Part shown: piece by piece, positions 28,414 to 36,580 of the stretch
How positions within the stretch are numbered: position 1 is the first letter of the stretch
Layout: each line of letters opens with the position of its first letter
Assembly: GCA_965213735.1 (NCBI GenBank)
Contig: CBDCAB010000005.1
Coordinates: 1,488,001 to 1,552,000 of the forward strand
Direction: 5' to 3'
Length of the DNA stretch: 64,000 bases
Source of the DNA: CALDTK01 sp965213735
GTDB lineage: Bacteria > Bacteroidota > Bacteroidia > Chitinophagales > Saprospiraceae
Notes under the pieces: generated by a model
What the model was told of the DNA's origin: nothing
The model's input: only the letters and a program-made list of their open reading frames with translations
Database searches by the model: none
Made by a program: the position numbers and the translations under genes

Positions 28414-29253
28414 TTAGCGCTCGCTGAGCATCTCTAGATCTTCCGTAGATAATTCGAGTTCGGCAGCCGCCATGTTCTCTTCTAGGTGGGCTACACTGCT
28501 CGTACCTGGTATCGGCAGCAAGTTGTCTTTGTGGTGGAGTAGCCAAGCGATAGCCACCTGATAAGGACTTCGCCCCAGCCGCTGGGCGACCTGTTGCAAG
28601 CCTTCATGCTCAAACGAGCCGGCACTAAGTGGATACCAGGGTATAAAGGCTATGCCTTGCTTGGCACACCAATCGAGTTCATCCTCCCACTGGCGCTCAG
28701 CAAGGTTGTACTTATTCTGGATGCTTACGACCTTAAAGTGCTTCTGCGCCTGTTCGATTTGTTCAACAGTTACTTCGCTGAGGCCGAGGTGTTTGACTAG
28801 CCCTTGCTGTTGCAAGTCGGCTAGCTGTCCGAGAAATTCATCGGCTGGCACTTTGTTATCAAAGCGGTGCAACTGAAAGAGCTCAATCTGCTCCAGCTTT
28901 AATCGCTTAAGGCTCGACTCGCATCGCTCTACCAAGTGCTCAGGTCGTGCATTCGGTCGCCACTTATTCGGACCATCGCGCATAAGACCAGCCTTAGTTG
29001 CAATGACTAGATCTGAGGGATAAGGATGTAGTGCTTCTGCGATAAGTTCTTCACTTACAAAAGGGCCATATGAATCTGCAGTGTCAATAAAATTTACGCC
29101 TAGCTCAACAGCGCGTTGGAGCACACGGATGGCTGCTGCTTTATCTGCTGGCGGCCCCCAGACACCTTCGCCAGTGATGCGCATGGCTCCGTAGCCGAGC
29201 CTGTTGATAGTTAAGTCGTTGCCGAGCTCGAAAGTGGGGGAGTAACTTTTCAT
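28414..29253 (-). CDS. Aldo/keto reductase
   Basis: A 279-residue cytoplasmic NADPH-dependent oxidoreductase with a TIM-barrel fold. Catalytic features are visible: FIDTADSYGP (Asp and Tyr of the tetrad), ATKAGLMRDGPNKW (catalytic Lys), LFQLHRFDNKVP (His) and a C-terminal cofactor segment IPGTSSVAHLEENMAA. No signal peptide. Substrate cannot be predicted. It is convergent with the amidohydrolase pair (13 bases between stops) and is followed, on the same strand upstream, by an outer-membrane protein gene 43 bases away. Confidence 0.92.
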   Translation of the reverse strand: MKSYSPTFELGNDLTINRLGYGAMRITGEGVWGPPADKAAAIRVLQRAVELGVNFIDTADSYGPFVSEELIAEALHPYPSDLVIATKAGLMRDGPNKWRPNARPEHLVERCESSLKRLKLEQIELFQLHRFDNKVPADEFLGQLADLQQQGLVKHLGLSEVTVEQIEQAQKHFKVVSIQNKYNLAERQWEDELDWCAKQGIAFIPWYPLSAGSFEHEGLQQVAQRLGRSPYQVAIAWLLHHKDNLLPIPGTSSVAHLEENMAAAELELSTEDLEMLSER

Positions 29254-29296
29254 GCCTACAGAAACACGACAGCCGGCAATGGGTTGGGCCGTGCTG

Positions 29297-30169
29297 CTAC
29301 CACACCTTGTAGATTAGCGTTGCGCTGATACGCCACAATTTACTGGTGTTGCGTCCGCCAAGAAAAGCTGCTCCGCTGGCCGCAAAGCCAAAGTTTGATC
29401 CTTCTGAGTAGTACACCGTGCCGCCCACCTGCTGGTAGTCTACATCGTAAGGTTGTGGCAGCTCTTCCACATCAGGCACATAGTCGCTGCCGCCGAGGGT
29501 ACGCTGCACTTCCAGCCAAACATCAGCGTAGAAGGTACTGGTAGGAATACCGAGGCGCAACAATCCTGTAAGGTAATCCTGTGGCTGCTCTGGCCTGTAA
29601 CCAGGTCGCGTTCGCTGAATTTCTTCCAGGCGCTGTAAGTCGAGCTCGTCGAAGCGATAATTATATCCCAGCACTGTGCTCGCGAAGAAGCCAGGTCGAT
29701 TGTACTGCGCGATGAGCCGTGGCTGCACCACCTGCGCCCGCTGGCCAATGGCACCCGCTGCCACGACTTCGTACTGGCTCAATGGCGTAGATATGCCTGC
29801 AGCGCCGAGGATATCTAGATGCTGATTTTCAGCCAGTGGCAGCTTGAGCAGCCGACCCTTAACAAATAGCGCCCCATCCTGCAAACCTGAGCTGGAGGAG
29901 GTAATAACGTAAGGGATGCTTGCTATGAGGTCAACACCTTCTGTAAGACCATAAGCCGCAAAGAGGCTGAGCAGCTGCCCGCGAAACGGAAGGTCATATT
30001 GCTGTCCATCGCCACCAATAAATTCTTCAGCTCCTGTGACGCTAAAGCCCAGAGCGATATCCGCCTCGCCCTTGCCTTTGAGGTAGCCATCAATAGGTCC
30101 CTGAGCAATAGCCTTGGTGCTCCAAAGTCCAATGAGTAGCAAGAGCAGCGTCGCAGCGCTTAGTTTCAT
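29297..30169 (-). CDS. Predicted outer-membrane beta-barrel protein
   Basis: A 290-residue exported protein. The ATG at 30169 is chosen because a signal peptide follows directly (KLSAATLLLLLIGLWSTKAIA); an upstream ATG at 30211 would add 14 residues before it. The mature part consists of alternating hydrophobic/polar strands with many glycines and aromatics (GEADIALGFSVTG, LLSLFAAYGLTEGVDLIASIPYV, STVLGYNYRFDELDL) and ends with KLWRISATLIYKVW, a C-terminal strand ending in an aromatic residue as expected for barrels. It resembles transporter/MetA-pathway-like barrel proteins of Bacteroidota but I cannot name a substrate. Confidence 0.72.
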   Translation of the reverse strand: MKLSAATLLLLLIGLWSTKAIAQGPIDGYLKGKGEADIALGFSVTGAEEFIGGDGQQYDLPFRGQLLSLFAAYGLTEGVDLIASIPYVITSSSSGLQDGALFVKGRLLKLPLAENQHLDILGAAGISTPLSQYEVVAAGAIGQRAQVVQPRLIAQYNRPGFFASTVLGYNYRFDELDLQRLEEIQRTRPGYRPEQPQDYLTGLLRLGIPTSTFYADVWLEVQRTLGGSDYVPDVEELPQPYDVDYQQVGGTVYYSEGSNFGFAASGAAFLGGRNTSKLWRISATLIYKVW

Positions 30170-30225
30170 ACTCTTGATACGTTGTGCGGGCGCTGGAGGT
30201 TGGCTGCCCATGAGATAGAGTCGCC

Positions 30226-30233
30226 TACCTTTC
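30226..30233 (+). promoter_or_regulatory. Candidate -7 box (TACCTTTC)
   Basis: TACCTTTC is one base from the consensus TAnnTTTG and lies seven bases before the ATG at 30241. A TTGG at about 30199 sits roughly 23 bases upstream, an acceptable if long -33 spacing. Confidence 0.4.
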
Positions 30234-30240
30234 GGCCCGC

Positions 30241-30876
30241 ATGTTACACCGCTTCACCTTCAATCCTTTTCAGGAGAATACCTACATTCTGGCAGATGCA
30301 GCAGGTACTGCCGTAGTCATTGATCCAGGCATGAGTACGCCAGCCGAAGATGCGGAGTTTGATCTGTTTTTGCGAAAGCAGAACCTAAACTTGCAGGCTT
30401 GTTGGCTCACGCACGCCCATATCGACCACGTGCTGGGGCTGGCACATATCTATGAGGCCTACCAGCTCCAGCCTCACCTCCATCCTGGCGAGCATCCTGT
30501 CTACGAGGCCAATCCGCAAGTAGCCAATATGTATGGTGTGCCGCTGCGGCCCCTGCCTTCACCGCTGTACGATCTTGCCGATAATGCTACAATTGATATC
30601 GGTCAGCTTTCGCTAAAACAAATCTTTGCACCAGGGCACTCACCCGCGAGCATATGCTTTTACCTGGAGGAAGAACAACTGTTGATTGGGGGTGACGTGC
30701 TGTTTCGCGATTCGATTGGACGTACGGATTTGCCGGGCGGGGATCACCAAACGCTGCTCAGCGCCATTCGCGCTCGTGTGTATACACTGCCCAAGGCAAC
30801 GGTGGTGCACCCTGGCCATGGACCAGAGACTACTGTGGCCTACGAGCGGGTGAATAATCCCTTCGTGCAGGCATGA
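30241..30876 (+). CDS. MBL-fold metallo-hydrolase (glyoxalase II-like)
   Basis: A 211-residue cytoplasmic hydrolase. The metal motif THAHIDHVLG (residues ~57-66) carries H-x-H-x-D-H, the second histidine is in APGHSPASICFYL, the bridging aspartate in LIGGDVLFRDSIGRTDLPGGD, and the last histidine in VVHPGHGPETTV. This layout is that of small glyoxalase-II-like enzymes that hydrolyse thioesters or related substrates. The stop overlaps the start of the alpha/beta hydrolase (ATGA, 30873-30876), so the two are translationally coupled. Confidence 0.92.
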   Translation: MLHRFTFNPFQENTYILADAAGTAVVIDPGMSTPAEDAEFDLFLRKQNLNLQACWLTHAHIDHVLGLAHIYEAYQLQPHLHPGEHPVYEANPQVANMYGVPLRPLPSPLYDLADNATIDIGQLSLKQIFAPGHSPASICFYLEEEQLLIGGDVLFRDSIGRTDLPGGDHQTLLSAIRARVYTLPKATVVHPGHGPETTVAYERVNNPFVQA

Positions 30877-31727
30877 CCGACCGACGCCTGAAGCGAATTG
30901 GATCGGTGATCAACCTGCTGGCCCGCTTATCTCGACGCGCCGCTGGAGCTATCGCCGTGCGGCTATTTATCTCGCCCAAACGCAGCCCCTACAGTGCGGA
31001 GATGACTGCCTGGCTCGATGCAGCTGAGCCGCTGGCGCTGCCGTTTGATGTGCCGCTGGCTGCCTATCGCTGGGGAGAGTCGGGCGCGGGGCGGCGCGTG
31101 TTGTTGGTGCACGGTTGGGAAAGTCATGCAGCTCGCTGGCTGCCGCTGGCGCAACGCCTGCTGGCTCGTGGAGCAGAAGTATTTGCTTTCGATGCGCCTG
31201 CTTCTGGTAGGAGTGGTGGCAAAGTCATTCCTTTTAACTTGTATATCGATGCTGCCGCTGCGTTTGAGGCGCTGCATGGCCCCTTTGATGTGTTTGTAGG
31301 TCATAGCCTCGGTGGTGGCGTGGTGGCTCAGCTTGCCAGTCGGCTACCAATCGAGCGGCGGCCCCAGCGGGTGGTAGTGATGGCGAGTTTTGACGAAAGT
31401 GAGCATGTTTTTGATCGCTACCATAGTATGCTCGGCCTCAGCGCACGCGTGCGAGCTGCTTTTGATCGCTTGATTGTTGGTCAGCTGGCTGGCGACCTAG
31501 TGGTGAGGGATTATTCAAATACCGCAGCGGTGGCGATGCTTGGGGATGTCGAGGGGCTGGTGATTCATAGCCAAGATGATGAGGTGAGTCCGTATGAAGA
31601 GGGTTTGGCCCTGCACCGCGCCTGGCCCAACTCGCAGATGCTGACCTATACTGACGAGCAGCACAAGCTTACTGGGGAGCGCGTGCTCGAGGCGATCATT
31701 AATTTTGTGTTTGGCGCCGATGACTAG
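30873..31727 (+). CDS. Alpha/beta hydrolase
   Basis: A 284-residue alpha/beta-fold hydrolase. The oxyanion-side motif LLVHGWESHAARW (residues 77-89) and nucleophile elbow GHSLGG (Ser145) are intact; a late acidic residue lies in VIHSQDDEVSPYEEG and the catalytic histidine probably in DEQHKLTGE. The N-terminus (KRIGSVINLLARLSRRAAG) is amphipathic and may bind membranes. It is coupled to the MBL-fold gene and followed 75 bases later by a related protein that has lost the nucleophile. Confidence 0.88.
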   Translation: MTDRRLKRIGSVINLLARLSRRAAGAIAVRLFISPKRSPYSAEMTAWLDAAEPLALPFDVPLAAYRWGESGAGRRVLLVHGWESHAARWLPLAQRLLARGAEVFAFDAPASGRSGGKVIPFNLYIDAAAAFEALHGPFDVFVGHSLGGGVVAQLASRLPIERRPQRVVVMASFDESEHVFDRYHSMLGLSARVRAAFDRLIVGQLAGDLVVRDYSNTAAVAMLGDVEGLVIHSQDDEVSPYEEGLALHRAWPNSQMLTYTDEQHKLTGERVLEAIINFVFGADD

Positions 31728-31801
31728 CAATCGCTTGCCGATGTGAGGCTGTTGAGGCTGTTTGAGTTGAACACAGCGGCTGTGTTGTTGCTGTTATTTA
31801 T

Positions 31802-32707
31802 ATGGCCTTTCGAACTTCACGCCGGCGTCGGCAGGGCAAACGTGTTGCTCAGTTGCGCAAGCAAGGTGACACGCTTAATGACTTTGCCGAACTCGACCCG
31901 GAGGTGGCCGTGAAAATGCTCATGCGCACCTTTATCTACCCCCAGCGCGCGGAGGCTAGTGCGGAGGCGAGGCAAGTTTTGGCGGATGCTGAAACCATAG
32001 CCATACCCTTTGGCAAGAAGCAGCTGCAGGTATACAAATTCGAGGGAGATGACGGCTGCCCCACCGTAGCGCTTTTCCACGATTGGGAACATGAGGCAGG
32101 CTACTGGCATGAGTACATCCGAGGATTGCAGGATAAGGGCTGTACCGTCCTCGCCCTTGACGCGCCGGCCAGTGGAGGCTCGCAGGGCAAGCGCCTGAGT
32201 TTGCGCGATTATATCAATGCAATCCACGCGCTTCGCGGCAACATTGGGCACTTTCACAGCGCGGTGGGGCATGGCCTAGGCGGTGCTGCACTCGTGCAGG
32301 CGATGGCGCAGATGCCGAAATTTCAACGTCCTGCACGTGCTGTACTGATGGGCGTCAATGCAGATTCGAAAGAGATATTTCAGCGCCGACTTCAGATGTT
32401 TGGGATAGATGAGCAGGTGAGGCTCAAATTTTGGAAGCGGCTCGGAAAGATCAAGGATATTCCGCTGAGCAACTACGACAACCCGCTGGCTGCCAGTCGC
32501 TTGGATGATGTTGAGGGTTTGCTGGTGCATGATCGCAGCGACGCGCGTTATCCCATCGCTGATGCCGAGGCTATTCAGCAAGCCTGGGCAGGTGCTCAGC
32601 TGATGGACTTTGAAGGCTTTGGACATGAATTGCAAGGGCTGAGCGTACTCACTCGCCTGCTGCCTTTTATTGGGGCCAAAAATGTGCTGTCGGCCAAAGC
32701 GGCTTGA
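31802..32707 (+). CDS. Alpha/beta hydrolase paralogue lacking the serine nucleophile
   Basis: A 301-residue protein clearly related to its upstream neighbour: LFHDWEHEAGYWHEYI matches LVHGWESHAARWLPLA, LALDAPASGGSQGK matches FAFDAPASGRSGGK, and AVGHGLGGAALVQA matches FVGHSLGGGVVAQL. The elbow serine is replaced by glycine (GGC codon, Gly158), while the late acidic (LVHDRSDARY) and histidine (GFGHELQG) positions remain. It is therefore likely a pseudoenzyme or uses different chemistry. The N-terminus is strongly basic (residues 4-19, many Arg/Lys). It may regulate or pair with the upstream enzyme. The gene is followed at once by tandem repeats. Confidence 0.85.
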   Translation: MAFRTSRRRRQGKRVAQLRKQGDTLNDFAELDPEVAVKMLMRTFIYPQRAEASAEARQVLADAETIAIPFGKKQLQVYKFEGDDGCPTVALFHDWEHEAGYWHEYIRGLQDKGCTVLALDAPASGGSQGKRLSLRDYINAIHALRGNIGHFHSAVGHGLGGAALVQAMAQMPKFQRPARAVLMGVNADSKEIFQRRLQMFGIDEQVRLKFWKRLGKIKDIPLSNYDNPLAASRLDDVEGLLVHDRSDARYPIADAEAIQQAWAGAQLMDFEGFGHELQGLSVLTRLLPFIGAKNVLSAKAA

Positions 32708-32717
32708 ACCCGCCGTT

Positions 32718-32852
32718 TTGCCTGCGGCGGGTTGCCTGCGGCGAGTTGCCTGCGGCGGGTTGCCTGCGGCGAGTTGCCTCCGGCGGTGCTGTTCGGCGGT
32801 GCTGTTCGGGAGTGCTGTTCTGGAGTGCTTTTCGGGAGTGCTTTCATGGAGG
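32718..32852. repeat. Two adjoining tandem arrays: 14-bp x5 and 13-bp x5
   Basis: 32718-32787 holds five 14-bp units (TTGCCTGCGGCGGG, TTGCCTGCGGCGAG alternating, last TTGCCTCCGGCGGT). It runs straight into five 13-bp units at 32788-32852 (GCTGTTCGGCGGT, GCTGTTCGGGAGT, GCTGTTCTGGAGT, GCTTTTCGGGAGT, GCTTTCATGGAGG). They follow the stop codon at 32705-32707 by ten bases. The unit shift from 14 to 13 bp with a shared GGCGG/GGAG ending suggests the second array derived from the first. Confidence 0.9.
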
Positions 32853-32928
32853 CTGTGCGGGTAAGCCTTCGGCGGTGTTTTAGGAGTTGTGCGGGAGGTG
32901 GATTCTTGCCGTTGGGTACCACATCCCG

Positions 32929-33005
32929 CTTCCCGCTTCCCACTTCCCACTTCTCGTTTCCCACTTCCCACTTCCCGTTTCCCACTTCCCGTTTCCCACT
33001 TCCCA
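32929..33005. repeat. Heptanucleotide tandem array (CTTCCCA family)
   Basis: Eleven contiguous 7-bp units of CTTCCCA/CTTCCCG/TTTCCCA end just before the promoter-like TACCTTAC and start codon of the next gene. The array is preceded by GTTGGGTACCACA, which resembles the GTCGGGTACCACC that precedes the AGCACCC arrays at the RAYT locus, so the two families may share an origin. A second array of this family sits at 39818-39871. Confidence 0.9.
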
Positions 33006-33010
33006 CCCCC

Positions 33011-33018
33011 TACCTTAC
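33011..33018 (+). promoter_or_regulatory. Candidate -7 box (TACCTTAC) after heptamer array
   Basis: TACCTTAC approximates TAnnTTTG and lies four bases before the ATG at 33023. The surroundings (CCCCTACCTTACCCCCATG) closely match those before the gene at 36957, where TACCTTCC also follows a heptamer array. Confidence 0.35.
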
Positions 33019-33022
33019 CCCC

Positions 33023-33583
33023 ATGCCCAATCTCAGCAGCCTCACCCGCCGAGTGAGTGAGTACGCCCGCGTGCTCGAACAAACCATAGCCTATCGTAAG
33101 ATGTGGGCCGATGAGCTCGAAGCAGCCATTCGCACATCGCTGGAGGCGCTGGTGCAAGAGGTAGGCTTGCAAGCCAAGGTGGAGACTCGCGAAGAAATAG
33201 CCAATCTTGCTGCCATTACACTTTCTCTTGGTAATGTGAGTTCGGGTATGTCACAGGAAGTGGTAGATGGCGTAAGTCGGGAGATGATTAAACACAATGG
33301 GAGTTTAATTTATCAGCAGCTTTTTAATGGGAAGGTCATTGTGGTAATTCAATATCCTTTTATTGAAAGCCATGGCGAGCAGCAGCCAGCCAGAACCATT
33401 GGAATTTTCCGACCAGAAGAACTTCGTCCGCCGTACTTCCAGCGTCACCTTGAGGAGCTACTTGCAGAGGTCACGAAGTGGGAGGATTTTGATGATGATG
33501 AGCCTCACCAAAAGATTGGTTTTAAGCTAAATTTTGAGCAACCGGAATTGTCGACAACCGCAGGCTCACGTCCTGAAAAATAG
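33023..33583 (+). CDS. Conserved-looking hypothetical protein
   Basis: A 186-residue soluble protein that I do not recognise. The first ~60 residues look helical (NLSSLTRRVSEYARVLEQTI, EELEAAIRTSLEALVQEVG-like), then a mixed alpha/beta region (GKVIVVIQYPFIESHGEQQPARTIGIFRPEEL) and an acidic tail (KWEDFDDDEPHQK). The frame is open further upstream through the heptamer array, but the ATG at 33023 is chosen because sequence before it is repeat. The stop is six bases from the TTG start of the DUF4442 gene, so they are probably cotranscribed. Confidence 0.6.
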   Translation: MPNLSSLTRRVSEYARVLEQTIAYRKMWADELEAAIRTSLEALVQEVGLQAKVETREEIANLAAITLSLGNVSSGMSQEVVDGVSREMIKHNGSLIYQQLFNGKVIVVIQYPFIESHGEQQPARTIGIFRPEELRPPYFQRHLEELLAEVTKWEDFDDDEPHQKIGFKLNFEQPELSTTAGSRPEK

Positions 33584-33589
33584 TAGCAC

Positions 33590-34096
33590 TTGCGCCTCTT
33601 TAAGCACGTTGGAGAATCCTGGCGCACGCGTGTGTTTCGCCTTGGGCTGAACCTCTACCCGATGTACTGGGGCACGGGCGGCACAATCCAATATATTGCC
33701 AGCGACTGGCGCGAGGTGAGGCTTAGCCTGCGGCGCAATGCTTTTACCTACAACTACGTGGGTACCATCTTCGGAGGTTCTTTATTTGCGGCGAGTGATC
33801 CTTTTTTGATGGTGATGCTCTACAATGTGCTGGGTAAGGAAAAATATGTCGTGTGGGATAAAGCGGCAAAGATTCGCTTTGTGCGGCCAGGTAAGACTAA
33901 GCTAATCATGGTGCTAAAGCTCGAGGAAAGTTTGATTGCAGCTATTAAAGCTACAGTGGCTAATGAGCATAAGTGGACGGGTTGGCTGTCTGTACTATGG
34001 CTAGAGCCAAGCGGTGCTGTTGTAGCTGAAATTGATCGAGAATTATATGTCGCGGATAAAACGTGGTACCACAACAAACGCAATTTGTCGAAATGA
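33590..34096 (+). CDS. DUF4442 family protein (hotdog-fold thioesterase-like)
   Basis: A 168-residue protein of the DUF4442 family, related by fold to hotdog thioesterases. Family-like segments are LNLYPMYWGTGGTIQYIASDWREVRLSL, the central NYVGTIFGGSLFAASDPFLMVML helix and EKYVVWDKAAKIRFVRPGK. The start is TTG at 33590, the first in-frame initiator after the upstream stop, and gives the usual length for the family. The stop overlaps the ATG of the next small gene (ATGA, 34093-34096). Likely role: acyl-thioester handling, but no substrate is known. Confidence 0.8.
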   Translation: MRLFKHVGESWRTRVFRLGLNLYPMYWGTGGTIQYIASDWREVRLSLRRNAFTYNYVGTIFGGSLFAASDPFLMVMLYNVLGKEKYVVWDKAAKIRFVRPGKTKLIMVLKLEESLIAAIKATVANEHKWTGWLSVLWLEPSGAVVAEIDRELYVADKTWYHNKRNLSK

Positions 34097-34320
34097 TCTT
34101 TAAACGCCTTAATACATCCACGTTGATTATAATGACAGCTGCTAGTGCCTGGCTCACGTTTGCGCCCTTTGTGCCGGAGCCACACTTATGGGGAAAGCTG
34201 CGTTGGGTACTTGGGGGTGCAGAAGGAATGGATTTATTAGATTGGGCAGATCTTATCATGCACGGCCTTGCAGCAGTTTTGCTGCCTTTGCTGCTGTACG
34301 CTCTACTACGTCGACGTTAA
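34093..34320 (+). CDS. Small two-helix membrane protein
   Basis: A 75-residue protein with two hydrophobic segments: TLIIMTAASAWLTFAPFVP near the start and LIMHGLAAVLLPLLLYALL at the C-terminus, ending in three arginines, which suggests both ends face the cytoplasm. Start ATG at 34093 overlaps the DUF4442 stop. I recognise no family. Operon context suggests a role with the DUF4442 protein. Confidence 0.6.
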   Translation: MIFKRLNTSTLIIMTAASAWLTFAPFVPEPHLWGKLRWVLGGAEGMDLLDWADLIMHGLAAVLLPLLLYALLRRR

Positions 34321-34381
34321 TCGGTGCCGAATGCCCAGCTTTTGCCAAAACAAATTGCACACCACACAACGCTTTATTACC

Positions 34382-35539
34382 ATGCGACTTCTTCTCCTTT
34401 GCCTATTTACGCTGCTAGTAAGCGGCTTGTCTGCTCAACTTGTAGTTATAAATGGAACTGTGTCTGATGCTGAGACTAGTAAACGTATTGATCGAGCTCG
34501 AATACGCATCTTGATTGATGGTGAAATTGTCTCGAACTATATTATGACGGGCCGCAACGGCAATTATGAAGTCAAGCTTCCTGGACCTGGAGAATACACA
34601 TTGAGCGTACAACGCGGAGGTTATCAAGAACAGCTGGTGGCGCTAGAGGTCGAGGAGGGTGTATCGGCTCTCAATGTCAATATTCCGCTTGAAGCCTTTC
34701 CTGGCTACGACTTTGATTTCACTATGCGTGAGCGCCTCAAATCGGGTCCGCAGGTGATGGGCGATACGATTAGTGGAGTGAGAATAGAAATATATGATGT
34801 CACCGCTGGTCGCGAGATTCAAGACAGCACATTGATTGAGGCTTCGCAGGGGTTTACCCTCGCCCGAGGTCACCGCTACGCCTTTTTGCTGCGTAAGGAT
34901 GGCTATTTTGCTAAGCGCTTTGATGTCCTGGTTGATGTGGAAGGTTGTATCCTTTGCTTCGAAGGCTTAGGCTCAGCGTTTGAGCCGAATATTCTAGAGA
35001 GCCTAAGTGGTGGCGGTCAGGGCCCTGGAGCAGTACTTGCTGATATAGGGATGCGTCCAATTGTCGTTGGTGAGGAAGTTGAGATTCCTAACATCTACTA
35101 CGATTATGATAAGGCAGCTATACGTGCGGATGCTCGGCCCATCCTCACTCGACTCGCTGCGCAACTCCGGGCTACGCCGGTGGAAGTGATATTAGGCTCG
35201 CATACGGATGCGCGTGGTTCAGCCGAATACAATCAGAAGTTATCTCAGCGGCGGGCTGAAAGTGCTGTTCGATATCTCGAAAGCCGTGGAGTAGCTGAGG
35301 GAAGAATTACTGCTACGGGTTTTGGCGAAAGCAGACTGACCAATGCCTGTGAAGACGGGGTGGAATGCACCGAGGAACAGCATCAGGAAAATCGCCGTAC
35401 CACCTTCACCGTCACCAAGCTGCTGCAGCGAAGTACCTTCGAGAATCGGACGCTGCAAGACCTGATGGACCAAGAGCGGGAAAGCAACAGGCGCGAGACC
35501 GAGATCATTAAAGTAGAGCCTGCGGGAGGCAATGACTAG
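34382..35539 (+). CDS. OmpA family protein with N-terminal Ig/carboxypeptidase-regulatory-like domain
   Basis: A 385-residue envelope protein. The ATG at 34382 begins a signal peptide (RLLLLCLFTLLVSGLSAQ). Next is a beta-sandwich of the carboxypeptidase-regulatory-like kind (VVINGTVSDAETSKRIDRAR, NGNYEVKLPGPGEYTLSVQRGGY). The C-terminal ~140 residues are an OmpA peptidoglycan-binding domain: IYYDYDKAAIRADARPILTR, GSHTDARGSAEYNQKLSQRR and RITATGFGESRLTNAC. It probably anchors the outer membrane to peptidoglycan. The GFGES codons contain one copy of the dispersed 14-mer motif, and the upstream gap carries a near-match (34338-34351). Confidence 0.9.
   Translation: MRLLLLCLFTLLVSGLSAQLVVINGTVSDAETSKRIDRARIRILIDGEIVSNYIMTGRNGNYEVKLPGPGEYTLSVQRGGYQEQLVALEVEEGVSALNVNIPLEAFPGYDFDFTMRERLKSGPQVMGDTISGVRIEIYDVTAGREIQDSTLIEASQGFTLARGHRYAFLLRKDGYFAKRFDVLVDVEGCILCFEGLGSAFEPNILESLSGGGQGPGAVLADIGMRPIVVGEEVEIPNIYYDYDKAAIRADARPILTRLAAQLRATPVEVILGSHTDARGSAEYNQKLSQRRAESAVRYLESRGVAEGRITATGFGESRLTNACEDGVECTEEQHQENRRTTFTVTKLLQRSTFENRTLQDLMDQERESNRRETEIIKVEPAGGND
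35319..35332 (+). repeat. Dispersed motif GTTTTGGCGAAAGC in the OmpA gene
   Basis: Exact copy read as GFGES. GFGES is also a conserved OmpA stretch, so codon constraint may contribute here. Confidence 0.7.
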
Positions 35540-35542
35540 GTG

Positions 35543-36523
35543 CTAGGCTTCGACATTTTGGAAGAGCTCGAGGAAGGTCTCTTCATCGATAAGCTGAATG
35601 CCCTGACCTGAGGCCTGCAGTTGCTCCGCCTTCACCACTTTACTGGTCGCCTTTTTCCAGGTAGGCACGCCCTGCACGAGGTAATCGGTGGCGCCTGAGA
35701 CGGAGGTGGTGCACCTGCCGCCATTGCTAAGCACGGTGCGCATGGCCTCTTCACGCGACATACTGGTGAGTTCGCCTGTAAATACGAAGCGCTTGCCGAA
35801 AGCAGGATGTCCAGGGTGTGCATCGCTGGCATCGAAACTAATGTCTTTGATGCGTGGGTGGCTGGGCCAGTTATGGATGTGCGTGCGAGGCTTGGGCTGT
35901 TGTACAGGCTGGGGAGTGGACTGGCGGCTGTTGCCCCAATTGCGTCTGGAACGCGAGCTGCTTCCATAATCATGTATGGACCGTGGGCGTAAGTTGACTT
36001 CTGCGAGCAGCTCCTCTACGCTTGTGGAGCCGAAAAGCTGCCCTGCTTGGAGCATAATTTGGGCGCAGGCGTTGGCGTCGGAAAGTGCCTGGTGGTGCTG
36101 CAGCTCTATGCCGAGGTAGGCGCTGAGAATGCCCAATCCGTAGCGTGGCGACTCAGGAAATACCCTGCGGGCGAGTTGGACGGTACAGGAGTAGGTGAGG
36201 GATGGCTGAGGCAGGCCGTAAAGCTTTGCGGAGGCAAGCAGCACGCCGATATCGAAGCTAGAATTGTGGGCGACGAGGTGTTGGTCGGCGAGGTAGGGGA
36301 GGATGTCGTCGTAGAGGTCGGCAAAGGTGGGCTCGTGCATCACCATCTCTGGTCGGATTTTATGCACGCGGATATTGCCTGCATCGAAGCGATTGGGCGT
36401 CGGCCGGATAAGTCGGCGGTAGGTATCGGTAACGCGGCCATCTTCGACCACGACAATCCCGATTTCGCAGGCGGAGTTCCAGTTGCGGTTGGCCGTTTCG
36501 AAGTCTATGGCGACGAAGTTCAT
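35543..36523 (-). CDS. DEDDh exonuclease with C-terminal BRCT domain
   Basis: A 326-residue cytoplasmic nuclease related to the DNA polymerase III epsilon proofreading subunit. The exonuclease domain (residues 1-~175) has FVAIDFETA (Asp and Glu of motif I), HNSSFDIGVL (motif II) and HQALSDANACAQI (His-Asp of motif III). A proline/glutamine-rich linker (QSTPQPVQQPKPR) joins it to a BRCT domain: GKRFVFTGELTSMSREEAMR, GGRCTTSVSGATDYLVQG. BRCT domains bind DNA ends or partners, as in NAD-dependent ligase. This fusion suggests a repair role and not replication proofreading. The start is confirmed by the family's MNFVAIDFET opening. Confidence 0.9.
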   Translation of the reverse strand: MNFVAIDFETANRNWNSACEIGIVVVEDGRVTDTYRRLIRPTPNRFDAGNIRVHKIRPEMVMHEPTFADLYDDILPYLADQHLVAHNSSFDIGVLLASAKLYGLPQPSLTYSCTVQLARRVFPESPRYGLGILSAYLGIELQHHQALSDANACAQIMLQAGQLFGSTSVEELLAEVNLRPRSIHDYGSSSRSRRNWGNSRQSTPQPVQQPKPRTHIHNWPSHPRIKDISFDASDAHPGHPAFGKRFVFTGELTSMSREEAMRTVLSNGGRCTTSVSGATDYLVQGVPTWKKATSKVVKAEQLQASGQGIQLIDEETFLELFQNVEA

Positions 36524-36580
36524 GGGATTTGTAGTGTTTCGAGGCGAAAGTAGGGACTGGAGGGGTAAGTAGCCCCAGCC

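Noticed and set aside
32732..33022. N-terminal extension of the gene at 33023 through the repeats
   Set aside because: The added residues come from tandem arrays (cysteine/arginine-rich, then PTSHFSF-like) and the promoter-like box lies after them.
32276..33172. Long minus-strand open frame over the tandem repeats
   Set aside because: It runs antisense to the hydrolase end, through low-complexity repeats and into the start of the next gene; composition is repeat-driven and there is no domain.
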